Of a stretch of DNA of 64,000 nt, positions 1 through 8,993 are shown one piece after another. The stretch spans positions 1-64,000 of the forward strand of contig CANIBQ010000019.1 in the NCBI GenBank assembly GCA_947465645.1. Direction: 5' to 3'. Made by a program: the position numbers and the translations under genes. This DNA comes from Acidobacteriota bacterium (GTDB lineage: Bacteria > Acidobacteriota > Vicinamibacteria > Vicinamibacterales > UBA2999). Under the pieces are notes generated by a model. The model was given only the letters and a program-made list of their open reading frames with translations, did no database searches and was not told where the DNA came from. Position 1 is the stretch's first letter. Every line of letters begins with the position of its first letter.

Positions 1-39
1 CGAGGACACTGGTTTCTTCGTTCGAACTGTCCTCGAAAA

Positions 40-1401
40 ATGACCCCCGACCCCGTTCCCGTTCGCAGCGAACTTCCCTCTCTCGTCAGGCTCGCCGTCC
101 CTGTCGTACTCGCGGAGATCGGCTGGATGAGCATGGGCATCGTCGACACCCTGATGGTGGGACGGCTGGGTCCCGCCGCCATCAGCGCGACGGGGCTGAG
201 CAGCGCGGTGTTCACGGCGATCGCGATCTTCGCCATGGGATTGATGCTCGGCCTCGACGCCCTGGTGTCGCGGGCGTTCGGGGCGGGACGCATCGACGAG
301 TGCGTCAGGTGGCTGCACCAGGGCGTCGCGCTGGCGCTGGTCGGGGCCCCGCTGGTCATGGGCCTCACGTGGGTGGCGTTTGCCACGGTGGACTGGTGGG
401 GACTGCACCCGGACATCCGCGTCCTGGTCGCGAGTTACCTGCGCGTGATCTCGCTCAGCGCCTTTCCGCTGCTGCTCTACGCCGCGCTACGCAGATATCT
501 CCAGGGCCGACACATCGTGCGTCCGGTGATGGCCGCGCTGATTTCGGCAAACCTCGTCAACGCCGCGGCCAACTGGGTGCTGATCTACGGTCGTCTCGGC
601 ATGCCCGCGCTCGGCGTCGAAGGGTCCGCATGGGCAACGACAATCGCCCGCGTGTACATGGCGCTCTTCCTGCTCGCGACCGTCTACTGGGTCCACCGGC
701 GCGACCAGGATCATCCCCCTGCTCGATTTGCCATCGACCTCGCGCGAATGAGGCGCCTGGTTGAGCTCGGTTTTCCCGCAGCGGCGCAGATCACCCTGGA
801 AGTGGGCGTCTTCGCGGCCGCGACGATGCTCGCGGGACGACTGGATCCGATCGCGTCGGCGTCGAACCAGATCGCGCTCAACATCGTCAGCCTGACGTTC
901 ATGGTGCCGCTGGGCCTGGCATCGGCCGCGGCCGTGCGCGTCGGCCATGCGGTCGGCGCCGGCGATGCCCGGCGCGCCGTGCGGGCGGGATGGACGGCGC
1001 TCGCGCTCGGGGGCGTCGTCATGGTGGCAATCGCCGTCGTCCTCTTCGCGTGGCCCGAGCCGATGCTTCGAAACTTCACGACGGATGCGCGCGTGATCGA
1101 GATTGGCGTGGGCCTGCTCGCCATTGCCGCGGCGTTTCAGTTATTCGACGGAACCCAGGCGGTGGCCACGGGCGTGCTGCGCGGCCTCGGCGAGACCCGC
1201 ACCCCGATGATCGTCAACGTCATCGGGCACTGGGTCTTCGGCCTGCCGGTTGGCTACGCGCTCTGCTTCGTCTTCGGGTGGGGCGTGACTGGACTCTGGA
1301 TCGGACTCTCGATCGGTCTCGTGATCGTGGCGACGACGCTGACCGGCTATTTCTTCGCCCGGTCCAGTTCCTCGTCGATGATCGACGCGAACGCCTCGTA
1401 G
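40..1401 (+). CDS. MATE family multidrug efflux transporter
   Basis: This 453-residue, strongly hydrophobic protein has the layout of the MATE/DinF family: about 12 membrane segments in two similar halves, each opening with a helix like 'LAEIGWMSMGIVDTLMVGRLG'-type sequence near residues 25-45. The family exports cationic drugs or metabolites in exchange for H+ or Na+ at the inner membrane; the substrate here cannot be read from sequence. The start is the ATG just after an inverted repeat at 1-8/28-35. The C-terminal Ser-rich tail overlaps the 3' end of the convergent thiol protein gene by 55 bp. Family length is normal, so the gene appears intact. Confidence 0.93.
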   Translation: MTPDPVPVRSELPSLVRLAVPVVLAEIGWMSMGIVDTLMVGRLGPAAISATGLSSAVFTAIAIFAMGLMLGLDALVSRAFGAGRIDECVRWLHQGVALALVGAPLVMGLTWVAFATVDWWGLHPDIRVLVASYLRVISLSAFPLLLYAALRRYLQGRHIVRPVMAALISANLVNAAANWVLIYGRLGMPALGVEGSAWATTIARVYMALFLLATVYWVHRRDQDHPPARFAIDLARMRRLVELGFPAAAQITLEVGVFAAATMLAGRLDPIASASNQIALNIVSLTFMVPLGLASAAAVRVGHAVGAGDARRAVRAGWTALALGGVVMVAIAVVLFAWPEPMLRNFTTDARVIEIGVGLLAIAAAFQLFDGTQAVATGVLRGLGETRTPMIVNVIGHWVFGLPVGYALCFVFGWGVTGLWIGLSIGLVIVATTLTGYFFARSSSSSMIDANAS

Positions 1402-2390
1402 GGCTGCGCGCCGGCTACCATCCGGCCGTTGATGAAGATCGCCGGCGTGGACTGGACACCCAGGCCCGTGCCGATGCCCATGTGTTCCTGGACGCGTTCG
1501 CTGTATTTCGCCGTGTCGAGACACGCGTTGAACTTCGCGGCATCGAGGCCGGCGTCGGCCGCGTACTTTTTCAGGAACTCCGTCTGGAGCGCCTGCTGGT
1601 TCGCGAAGAGCCGGTCGTGGTACTCCCAGAACTTCCCCTGCTCGCGTGCGCAGTTGCCCGCCTCGGCGGCCTTGAATGCCTGGGGATGGATCGCCGTGAG
1701 CGGAAAATCCTTCCAGACGATCCGCACGCGATCGCCGTACTTCTGCCGCACCTGCTTCAGCGTCGGCGCCACACGCTGACAGAACGGGCACTGGAAATCC
1801 GAGTACTCGACGATCGTCACGACCGCGCTGGCGGGACCGTCCGAGGCATCGTCTGGGCCGATGTTGACCTGCTGGCGCGGTGGATCGATGAGGAGGCTGA
1901 TCGGAGGACCGGCCTTGCGCAGCTCCGCGATGACGGCCTGCCGCGCGCTCGAGCGCTGCTGGTCGTCGAGGTAGCGGCGGATCGACGAGCCGACATCGGC
2001 CAGCGGCCTGCCCTGCATCTGGCCCTGGTTCTGTTCGAAGAACGTCACCACGTCGGCGTCGGTAACCGACTTGATCCGTTTGCCGACCTCCGCCTGCATG
2101 TAATCCTCTGGAGTGACGCCCCTTGCCTTGGCGGCCTGCTGGATCAGCGAGTCGGCGATGATCGTGTCGAGCGCGTTCTTGCGGCCGTCATACATCGCCT
2201 GCAGCGCCTGGGCGTGCGGCCCCGGCGATCCCTTCTGCCAGTGCTCGTCGAGCTCCTTGACGGTGATCGTCCGGTCGCCAACACGGGCCGCAGGCTCAAC
2301 GCCGCCCGGCGTCTGCTGCGCCGGAGCGGAGCAGGCGAGCGCGAGGACAAGTGCCGCGGCGATGGATAGATGGCGCATGTCGCCGATCAT
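1347..2390 (-). CDS. Secreted SurA-N/DsbA-type thioredoxin-fold protein
   Basis: The 347-residue protein begins with a signal peptide ending in a lipobox-like 'LALAC' (Cys20), so it is probably a lipoprotein. Residues about 35-160 resemble the N-terminal helical region of SurA-type chaperones. Residues about 170-345 are a DsbA/DsbG-like thioredoxin fold with the active site C201-P-F-C204 and a cis-Pro loop 'VQSTPAIFING'. The likely role is thiol oxidation or isomerisation coupled to chaperoning in the periplasm. Its start overlaps the stop of the upstream monooxygenase gene as ATGA, so the two are probably translated together. An internal Met5 is an alternative start. Confidence 0.87.
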   Translation of the reverse strand: MIGDMRHLSIAAALVLALACSAPAQQTPGGVEPAARVGDRTITVKELDEHWQKGSPGPHAQALQAMYDGRKNALDTIIADSLIQQAAKARGVTPEDYMQAEVGKRIKSVTDADVVTFFEQNQGQMQGRPLADVGSSIRRYLDDQQRSSARQAVIAELRKAGPPISLLIDPPRQQVNIGPDDASDGPASAVVTIVEYSDFQCPFCQRVAPTLKQVRQKYGDRVRIVWKDFPLTAIHPQAFKAAEAGNCAREQGKFWEYHDRLFANQQALQTEFLKKYAADAGLDAAKFNACLDTAKYSERVQEHMGIGTGLGVQSTPAIFINGRMVAGAQPYEAFASIIDEELDRAKK

Positions 2391-2680
2391 ACAATGTGGT
2401 ACCGCCGGATGTCGGGCGGCACCTCCACCAGCGGCTCCACCTGCGAGATGGCGGCCTTCAGGTGCGCGGTCTCACCGTGCTGGTCGAGCGACTTCTCGCT
2501 GCCCCACCGCTCGACGAAACAGAATTCAGCCGGATCCTTCGGATTGCTGAGAAGGTCGTACTGGTAGCAGTCGACCTCGCGACGGGTCGGCGCGATGAGC
2601 GCCGTCAGGACGGCTTTCAGCGCCTCTTCCTTTCCGGACTTCGCAATGAAACGCGCGACGACATGAACAGTGGCAGACAT
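2387..2680 (-). CDS. Antibiotic biosynthesis monooxygenase (ABM/YgiN-like) protein
   Basis: This 97-residue protein matches the dimeric ferredoxin-like ABM fold: an opening strand 'VHVVARFIAKSGKEEAL', a conserved 'GCYQYDLL'-like region (here 'DCYQYDLLSNPKD'), 'FVERWGSEKSLDQHGET' and 'H' before the last helix. Members are small cofactor-independent monooxygenases acting on quinols or aromatic substrates, but many have no known substrate. It is the first gene of a two-gene unit with the thiol protein (ATGA overlap at 2387-2390). A dispersed repeat lies directly upstream. Confidence 0.88.
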   Translation of the reverse strand: MSATVHVVARFIAKSGKEEALKAVLTALIAPTRREVDCYQYDLLSNPKDPAEFCFVERWGSEKSLDQHGETAHLKAAISQVEPLVEVPPDIRRYHIV

Positions 2681-2684
2681 ATGT

Positions 2685-2716
2685 GGGCTCTGGGCTTTAG
2701 GCTTTAGGCTCTTGGG
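2685..2716. repeat. Dispersed 'GGCTTTAGG' repeat, single arm
   Basis: This AT/GC-mixed tract contains two adjacent GGCTTTA units flanked by GGCTCT-type words. It matches the arms of the long inverted repeat at 42071-42155. It sits between the ABM gene start and the TonB receptor stop codon, with no room for a gene. Confidence 0.7.
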
Positions 2717-4909
2717 TTACGGCAAGAACACGCGAACGCCGACGCGGATGGTTCTGGGCCAGCCGACGGTGCGAAGCGGCGTCCTCCCAACATCGTAGTC
2801 GGTGTCGAACAGGTTTTCGACGGCGCCGAAGAGGTGCACGCCACGCACCAGTTGCTGGCTGGCGGACGCGTCGAACACGGTAAACCCTTCGAGCGTGAAC
2901 AGGTTGAGGTCATCGTCGAACTGCGTGCCGAGCCTCCGGGCTTGTACAGAACCGGTAAACCCTCGGGGATCCACGTAGGTCACGTTGCCGCCGAGCTGAA
3001 AGGACGGCACCTGAGGCACCCGGTTGCCCTCGAGGGCGGGCTGGAACGGCGTATTGGCAAAGGTCGCCCGCGTGACCACCGCAAGCGCGTCCACCGTCCA
3101 GCGCGGATGGATTCGAAAGTCGGCTTCCACCTCGACGCCGGTCGCGTGCACCGAGTCGGTGTTCTGGCGCTGCCGCGTGATCGCCGCCCCGGCCTGGCCG
3201 ATCGTGACGTTGGTGATCGCGTCGTCGAGCTCGGTGGAGAACGCCGTGACGCGCGCCGATACGCCGCGCTTCGACCACAGGACCCCGCCTTCGACGCCCG
3301 TCAGCCGCTCGGGATTGAGCTCAGCATTGGGATTGGTGACGATGCTGCCGACGCTGAAGCCCCGATACAGTTCGTTGAGCGTCGGTGTGCGATGACCGCG
3401 GTACACCGATCCGTGCACCGAGGTCGCGTCTGACACGCGCCAGCCGAGCGACGCCCGGGGACTGAGAAACGTGGCGGTGTGCTCCGGCAGCGCGGCGTTC
3501 GGCGTCGATTTCCAGAAGTCGGTGCGGAGGCCGAGCACCACCGTGAGGTTTTCGTGAGGCGCCGTGCTGACGCGCCCGAAGACGGCGCTGTCGCTTTCGG
3601 TGCCGCCGGCCAGGAATGGCCCGCTGCGCACGCCGGCCACCGAGAAGCGAAGCTCCTCGACCGTGGACTCCGTGCGCTTGGTGTCAACGCCGACGAGCAG
3701 CACGCTGGTTCCCCAGCCACGGGTCCACTGTCCCGACGCGCTGGCGAAATCGGTGGGCAGCGTCTGATCCAGCGTCAACCGCTCTGTGAGCCGGCCCGCC
3801 AGCACCGCGCTGAACGTCTGGTGGTACGACTGCGTTCCGATCGCGCCGCGAGCGGTCCATGCGCCATTCCCCACGGCTCCGCCCGCATCGCCAGACGCCT
3901 GCGTCCATGTGGTGGAGTTCAGCGTGAGCGGCGTGCCGTTGCCGCGCTCCTCTTTGTACAAACTGAGTCGCGCCGCGGCATGCCAGGGGCCAGGGTTGTA
4001 CCCGCCGCCGAGGAATCCGGTCGAGTAGTCGCTGTCGGCCTCGACATCGACAGGACCTCGAGATTCGTCGCCGACGATCACGACGCCGTCGGTACGGAGC
4101 CATTCGCCCGAGGCGTCGAAATTCCACCCGCGCCGCTGCGCGCCGCCGAAGCCCGAGAACTTCGCGGTGCCGTGCGAACCCGCGTCGGCCGTCGCGCGGA
4201 AGCGCGTCCGCCCGGGCGCGAACGTCAGCACCTGGACGACGCCGCCGAGCGCGTCGGCGCCGTACAGATCGCCCGTGGCGCCGCGCACCACTTCGACCCG
4301 CTCGATGGCCGCGAGGGGCACGCGGTTCCAGTACACCCAGCTTCCAAAGGCGTCGTTGAGCGGAACGCCGTCGGCGAGCACGAGCGTGCGGCTGGCGCCC
4401 GAGCCCGACACCCCGCGCAGCGTCACGCCTTGTGTCGTCGGATTGGACACGCGCGAGGACGATCGTCTGAACAGACTGAAGCCCGGCGTGCTCCGCAGTG
4501 CATCGTCCAGCGATCCGGCCGCCGACGTGAGGAGCTCCGCGGACGTCACCACCGTCGTCGCGGCTGGCGTCGAGAGGCGCTCCGCGCCGCGCGAGGCGGT
4601 GACGACGATGTCGTCGGTGATCGGCGCCGGATGAAGAACGAACCGCGCGTTCTCCGTGTCACCGGCAATCGTCAGCACCGCCGGCGCAAAACCGCGGGCC
4701 GTCGCTCGCACGGCGACCTCGCCGTCAGGGGCGTCAGCCAGGTCGAACGTACCCGCATCGCCGGTCACGGCCGACGCAGTGCCGGCGGTGACGGTCGCCC
4801 CCGGGATGGGCGCGCCCGATGCGTCGACGACGATTCCGGCGACGCGGGAGGCCGCGTCCGCGACCGGGGACAGGAGACAGCAGAAAATGACAGTGAATAC
4901 CGCGCGCAT
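2717..4909 (-). CDS. TonB-dependent outer-membrane receptor with N-terminal regulatory-like domain
   Basis: The 730-residue protein has a signal peptide (MRAVFTVIFCCLLSPVADA), a carboxypeptidase-regulatory-like beta-sandwich (about residues 22-100), a plug domain ('STPAATTVVTSAELL... ' through 'RGATGDLYGADALGGVVQVLT') and a 22-strand barrel ending in the terminal signature 'RTIRVGVRVFLP' with a near-terminal Phe. Such receptors import iron chelates, vitamins or oligosaccharides using TonB energy; the ligand is not evident. I chose the ATG at 4909 because it opens directly on the signal peptide; an in-frame start at 4951 would prepend 14 residues. Only about 62 bp separate it from the divergent VWA gene. 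Confidence 0.9.
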   Translation of the reverse strand: MRAVFTVIFCCLLSPVADAASRVAGIVVDASGAPIPGATVTAGTASAVTGDAGTFDLADAPDGEVAVRATARGFAPAVLTIAGDTENARFVLHPAPITDDIVVTASRGAERLSTPAATTVVTSAELLTSAAGSLDDALRSTPGFSLFRRSSSRVSNPTTQGVTLRGVSGSGASRTLVLADGVPLNDAFGSWVYWNRVPLAAIERVEVVRGATGDLYGADALGGVVQVLTFAPGRTRFRATADAGSHGTAKFSGFGGAQRRGWNFDASGEWLRTDGVVIVGDESRGPVDVEADSDYSTGFLGGGYNPGPWHAAARLSLYKEERGNGTPLTLNSTTWTQASGDAGGAVGNGAWTARGAIGTQSYHQTFSAVLAGRLTERLTLDQTLPTDFASASGQWTRGWGTSVLLVGVDTKRTESTVEELRFSVAGVRSGPFLAGGTESDSAVFGRVSTAPHENLTVVLGLRTDFWKSTPNAALPEHTATFLSPRASLGWRVSDATSVHGSVYRGHRTPTLNELYRGFSVGSIVTNPNAELNPERLTGVEGGVLWSKRGVSARVTAFSTELDDAITNVTIGQAGAAITRQRQNTDSVHATGVEVEADFRIHPRWTVDALAVVTRATFANTPFQPALEGNRVPQVPSFQLGGNVTYVDPRGFTGSVQARRLGTQFDDDLNLFTLEGFTVFDASASQQLVRGVHLFGAVENLFDTDYDVGRTPLRTVGWPRTIRVGVRVFLP

Positions 4910-4971
4910 GGGTCCGAATCTTACCGCCAACAGGTTTACTCCGTGGAACAATCGTTGCTAAGCTCGAAGTT

Positions 4972-5871
4972 ATGCGTCCTTTCCTGGTCTTCGGACTGCT
5001 TGTGGTCGCGGCGGTCGGCACCTCCACGCAGGAGCCGACGTTCAGGTCGAGCACCCGCATCGTTCCCGTCATCACCACGGTGACCGACGCGCAGGGACGG
5101 CTGGTGCCGAGTCTCGAACGGGAAGACTTCACGATCCTCGACAACGGAAAGCCGCAGGACATCACCTTCTTCCAGAACGACGTACAGCCTTTCACCGTGG
5201 TCGTGATGATGGACTACAGCGCCAGCATGACGGCCAACCTCGAGCTGCTGGAAAGGGCCGCGGAACAGTTCATCCTGCGCCTGCTGCCCGCCGACCGCGG
5301 GCAGGTGGGCTCCTTCAGCGACAAGATTCAGTTCAGCGGCACGTTCACCAGCGATCGTGACGATCTCATCGGGGCGCTGAATGACCTGCAGTTCGGCAAT
5401 CCGACTCGGCTCTACGATGCGATCGACGCGAGCATGGACATGCTCGAGGACGTGGACGGCCGCAAGGTCGTCCTCGTGTTTACCGACGGCGACGACACGG
5501 CAAGCCGGAAGGGGTTCGGCGACGTCCTCGACCACGCGCGTGACGACGAAGTGATGATCTATGCGATCGGGCTCGAATCGGAGTATTTCAACGGACAGCG
5601 CGTGGTGCGCTCGCGCCCCGCCGGCGCGTTGAAGCGGCTCGCCGAGGAGACCGGCGGCGGCTACTTCGAGCTGAAGAAAACCGACGAACTCGCCCCGACA
5701 TTCACCCGCGTCGCGCAGGAGCTGCACAGCCAGTACACGCTCGGGTTCACGCCGACGGTGCTCGACGGCAAGGAACACAAGCTCCTGGTGCGCATGAACA
5801 CGCCCGGCATGAACGCCCGCGCGCGCAGGTCGTACATCGCCTCCTCCGACCGACTCACAAGCACGCAGTGA
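4972..5871 (+). CDS. Secreted VWA-domain protein, acidobacterial VWFA-related family
   Basis: The 299-residue protein starts with a signal peptide, followed by the family's strand-rich segment 'LVPSLEREDFTILDNGKPQDITFF' and a von Willebrand A domain with an intact MIDAS (DYSAS, Thr, 'FTDGDD'). The C-terminal 'QELHSQYTLGFTP' region is typical of TIGR03436, a family abundant in Acidobacteriota. The function is unknown; metal-dependent protein binding in the periplasm is the usual inference. Its stop overlaps the frataxin-like start (GTGA). Confidence 0.92.
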   Translation: MRPFLVFGLLVVAAVGTSTQEPTFRSSTRIVPVITTVTDAQGRLVPSLEREDFTILDNGKPQDITFFQNDVQPFTVVVMMDYSASMTANLELLERAAEQFILRLLPADRGQVGSFSDKIQFSGTFTSDRDDLIGALNDLQFGNPTRLYDAIDASMDMLEDVDGRKVVLVFTDGDDTASRKGFGDVLDHARDDEVMIYAIGLESEYFNGQRVVRSRPAGALKRLAEETGGGYFELKKTDELAPTFTRVAQELHSQYTLGFTPTVLDGKEHKLLVRMNTPGMNARARRSYIASSDRLTSTQ

Positions 5872-6182
5872 CGGAACAGGAATTTCGAATCGAATCCGAT
5901 CGCGCGATCGAAGACGCGCGTCGCTCGTTGATGCCGCTCGCCGATGAATTGGACTTCGAGATCGAGCTCCAGAACGGCGTGATGCAGGTCGTCTTCGAGG
6001 AGCCCGCCCCCGTGAAGTTCGTGATCAGTCCCAACGCCCCGGTGCGCCAGTTGTGGGTCTCGGCCATGTCGCGCAGCTTCAAGCTGCCGTGGTCGCCCGA
6101 GGTGTCCGCATTCGCGCTCGACGGCGAGCCGCTCGTCCCCCTGCTCGAACGCCTCATCCGCCTGCAGCTCGAGCAGCGCTGA
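5868..6182 (+). CDS. cyaY: Frataxin/CyaY-like protein
   Basis: The 104-residue protein follows the frataxin fold: an acidic first helix 'EFRIESDRAIEDARRSLMPLAD', strands 'DFEIELQNGVMQVVFE' and 'VKFVISPNAPVRQLWVSAMSRSFKL' with the family's PxxQxW-like core ('APVRQLWVSA'), and a final helix 'LVPLLERLIRLQL'. CyaY binds iron through helix-1 acidic residues and modulates IscS in Fe-S assembly. The GTG start overlaps the stop of the VWA gene. No isc genes are nearby. I am confident of the fold, less so of equivalence to proteobacterial CyaY. Confidence 0.75.
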   Translation: MTEQEFRIESDRAIEDARRSLMPLADELDFEIELQNGVMQVVFEEPAPVKFVISPNAPVRQLWVSAMSRSFKLPWSPEVSAFALDGEPLVPLLERLIRLQLEQR

Positions 6183-6200
6183 TAGTTCGGGGACGATTCC

Positions 6201-8357
6201 GTGGCTACCAGCCTCACAACTCTGATCCTGTGCTCCGTTGTGTCTCTTGCGATCGCGGGCGAGGCTCGGGCCCAGGTGGACGTCCAGCCGATTCCAGCCA
6301 CGAAGCGCCTGGAGGCGATCCGGATCGACGAGCCGATCGTGATCGACGGAGAGCTCAGCGAGCCTGCGTGGGGACGCGCGCAGGTGGGCCGCGACTTCCA
6401 GCAGCAGGAGCCCGATACCGGCGCACCGACCACCGAGCCGACCGAGTTCCGGATTCTCTACGACGATGACGCGCTCTATTTCGCCGGCACGTTCTTCGAC
6501 AGCGACCCGCGCGGCCCGATTGTCGACGAGCTGAAGCGGGATTTCGCGGGGCGTAACGGCGACATCGTCGCCCTCAGCCTCGACACGTTCGGCGACTACA
6601 CCGCGTACAACTTCAACCTGAACGCCGCCGGAGCGCTGCGCGACACGCAGTCACACGAAGACGGCCGGGTGTTCAACGGAAACTGGGACGGCGTCTGGAC
6701 GGCCCGGACGACCCGCTTGAGCGACAGATGGATCGTCGAAGCGATGATTCCCTTCAAGACGATGCGCTTTCCAGAAGCGGCGGAGCAGGAGTGGGGGATG
6801 AACGTCTTCCGGCTGATCCGGCGGAAGAATGAGTTCACATACTGGTCGCCGCAGCCGAGGCAGTTCAACTTCTACAAGATCTCTTACGGCGGCCGCTTGA
6901 CGGGCATCCGCAACGTGCGCTCCGGGCGCAACATCCAGATCAAGCCGTTTCTCACCGGCGCCTTCTCGAACCTGCGGTTTCCAGCCCTCGATCGCCGGTG
7001 GGACGGCGATGCCGGCATCGACGCCAAGGTCGGTATCGGCACGTCGCTGGCGCTCGACATCACGGCGCATACCGACTTTTCGCAGGTGGAGGCCGACGAG
7101 CAGCAGATCAACCTGACCCGCTTCTCGTTGCTCTTTCCGGAGAAGCGCGAGTTCTTCCTCGAGAACCAGGGTGCCTTCCGGATTGGCGATCTCACGGGTC
7201 GCACGCTGATTCCTTTTTTCAGCCGCCGGATCGGGCTCTCGGCGGCCGGAGAGCCGATTCCGATCTTCGGCGGCGCGCGTCTGACGGGCCGCCAGGGCGA
7301 CTACACGCTCGGCCTCCTCAACATCCAGACCGAGGGCGTGGACGGCGTGTCCGGAGACAACTTCACCACGCTGCGTACGGCCCGCAATTTCGGCGGGTCC
7401 TCCGTGGGCGGCTTCTACCTCGGACGAGAATCGTCCGGCCTGTCGGGACACAACCGAGTCGCCGGCGGCGACGTGCACCTGACGTTCCGCCGGACGATGG
7501 ACTTCAACGCGTTCGTGATGGGCAGCACGACCACCGGCGGCCGGAGCGGCACCGCGGGACGGGCGGCCTTCAACCTGGCAGAGCGCCGCTATTCAGTGGA
7601 CCTGGCGTACACGAACATCGCGCCGGAGTTCCGAAACGATCTCGGGTTCATCGCGCGCGGCGATGTCGGACTTGTATCGTGGGACACGGCGTATTACATC
7701 CGGCCCAGCCGGCCTGACAGCCGGTGGCGGCAGGTGTCGTTCGGGACGCGAGGCGATCGATTCGACGACAGCGGCCACACCACGTTGAACAGCCAGTTCC
7801 TCAGCGGCTACATCAACCAGGGCTTCTCCGACAGCGGCCAGCTCAATACGAGCGCCGACGCCTACTACGAGCGGTTGACGCGCCCGTTCTCGCCGAGCGC
7901 CGGCGTGTCGATTCCTGTCGGGGAGTACCGCTTCGCGCAGATGAAGACTGGATACAGCTCGAACCCAAGCCGCCGACTGGCCTTCAGCACCGACGTCACG
8001 GCAGGCGAGTTCTACTCGGGGACGATCCGGGGACTGATCGGCAGCCTGCGGTGGCGACTGAACGCCAACCTGGCTGCGTCAACGGCCGTCGAGGTCAACG
8101 GCGTCAACCTGCCGCAGGGCGCCTTCGATACGCAGCTTGCGAGATTCAGGATCGATTACTCGTTCAACACGAGGATGTTCCTGAACACCTTCGTGCAGTA
8201 CAACAGCGCGACGTCGAGCTGGCTGACCAACATCCGGTATCGATTCATCTACCGGCCGCTCAGCGACGTTTACCTCGTCTACAACGACACGAGGTCCGCT
8301 GGCAGAACCGGCCAGCGGACCGTCGCGTTGAAACACACGTTGATGCTCGCGTTCTAG
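6201..8357 (+). CDS. DUF5916 protein: CBM9-like domain plus outer-membrane barrel
   Basis: The 718-residue protein has a signal peptide, an N-terminal CBM9-like beta-sandwich ('IVIDGELSEPAWGRA', 'FRILYDDDALYFAG') over about residues 35-230, and a long strand-rich C-terminal part with alternating aromatic residues ending '...TVALKHTLMLAF', consistent with an outer-membrane barrel closing on Phe. 'LLFPEKREFFLENQGAF' is a hallmark of DUF5916. The function is not established; an envelope role in binding or taking up carbohydrate or peptide is inferred. It starts at GTG 6201, 18 bp after cyaY. Confidence 0.87.
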   Translation: MATSLTTLILCSVVSLAIAGEARAQVDVQPIPATKRLEAIRIDEPIVIDGELSEPAWGRAQVGRDFQQQEPDTGAPTTEPTEFRILYDDDALYFAGTFFDSDPRGPIVDELKRDFAGRNGDIVALSLDTFGDYTAYNFNLNAAGALRDTQSHEDGRVFNGNWDGVWTARTTRLSDRWIVEAMIPFKTMRFPEAAEQEWGMNVFRLIRRKNEFTYWSPQPRQFNFYKISYGGRLTGIRNVRSGRNIQIKPFLTGAFSNLRFPALDRRWDGDAGIDAKVGIGTSLALDITAHTDFSQVEADEQQINLTRFSLLFPEKREFFLENQGAFRIGDLTGRTLIPFFSRRIGLSAAGEPIPIFGGARLTGRQGDYTLGLLNIQTEGVDGVSGDNFTTLRTARNFGGSSVGGFYLGRESSGLSGHNRVAGGDVHLTFRRTMDFNAFVMGSTTTGGRSGTAGRAAFNLAERRYSVDLAYTNIAPEFRNDLGFIARGDVGLVSWDTAYYIRPSRPDSRWRQVSFGTRGDRFDDSGHTTLNSQFLSGYINQGFSDSGQLNTSADAYYERLTRPFSPSAGVSIPVGEYRFAQMKTGYSSNPSRRLAFSTDVTAGEFYSGTIRGLIGSLRWRLNANLAASTAVEVNGVNLPQGAFDTQLARFRIDYSFNTRMFLNTFVQYNSATSSWLTNIRYRFIYRPLSDVYLVYNDTRSAGRTGQRTVALKHTLMLAF

Positions 8358-8389
8358 CGCGCCGAACGGCGCAGCGAGGAGTCTCGACT

Positions 8390-8821
8390 CTACTGCCTTC
8401 GGCGCGCATCCCATCTCGACGATACGCGCGGAAGCCCGGCCGCCGCGGCGAATGAACCCTCGCGAGCTGGAACGCATCGCGCGGGATCGCGGAGGCTGAT
8501 ACGGACGCCTGCCTCGGCGGACAACTCGTCGAGCGATGCGGGCAGCCGGCGCTGCCGCGTCCAGTGCAGGTTGACCGCATGTTCGATCTGCTGCAGATCA
8601 CCGACCCGCCGGCTGTCGAGACGGTTGACGCGCTCCTGCGCCGGCGACCCGAGGATCCACAGTCCACCGCCAACGCCTGCGATGATCGCGACGGTCGCGA
8701 CCTTCAGCGCGAAGCGCATGGTCAACTCACCGCCGAGCAGGTTGTAGACCAGCGTAATGAAGTCGCCGACGAGAAAGCTGGCGGCCAGAAACAGGGTCAT
8801 GTAGGTCAGCCACCGGCGCAC
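8390..8821 (-). pseudogene. Truncated DUF5671-like membrane protein remnant
   Basis: The translated segment from 8821 to about 8486 contains the conserved middle of DUF5671 proteins: 'RRWLTYMTLFLAASFLVGDFITLVYNLLGGELTMRF', then a second membrane helix and 'RLDSRRVGDLQQIEHAV'. The usual N-terminal membrane helices are absent: reading upstream in frame meets a stop at 8879-8881 after unrelated residues. The C-terminus loses similarity right after 'ISLRDPA'. Both ends being missing suggests a gene fragment, although the GTG at 8821 could still give a 143-residue product. Confidence 0.6.
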
Positions 8822-8823
8822 TT

Positions 8824-8979
8824 TCGACCACGGCGTCGGCGTGGCTCTATGCGCGCTTCCTCCGTCACCGGGGGTCGTTTACCGCCCTGGAGCGATGGCA
8901 GGTCGCCTATCTGCCCGCGTACTCAGTATGGGCGGCGCTGGTGATTGTCGTCTTCCCGCCGCTGTTCGGCTACAGGTGA
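8824..8979 (+). pseudogene. Orphan C-terminal fragment of a membrane protein
   Basis: Reading forward from 8824 gives a protein-like stretch with no start codon: 'STTASAWLYARFLRHRGSF', then 'LPAYSVWAALVIVVFPPLFGYR' and a stop at 8977-8979. The hydrophobic helix and aromatic/basic pattern resemble the end of an inner-membrane protein, and no comparable pattern continues upstream of 8821. It meets the truncated DUF5671-like fragment head to head at about 8821, as expected for a rearrangement breakpoint. The parent family is not recognised. Confidence 0.4.
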
Positions 8980-8993
8980 CATCATTAGTTCCT

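Noticed and set aside
1..39. Terminator or attenuator hairpin at the window start
   Set aside because: The 8-bp inverted repeat (1-8 with 28-35) has a long loop, and the preceding gene is outside the window, so its role cannot be judged.
3479..5083. Plus-strand open frame opposite the TonB receptor
   Set aside because: The minus strand has plug and barrel signatures; this frame is Arg-rich without domains.
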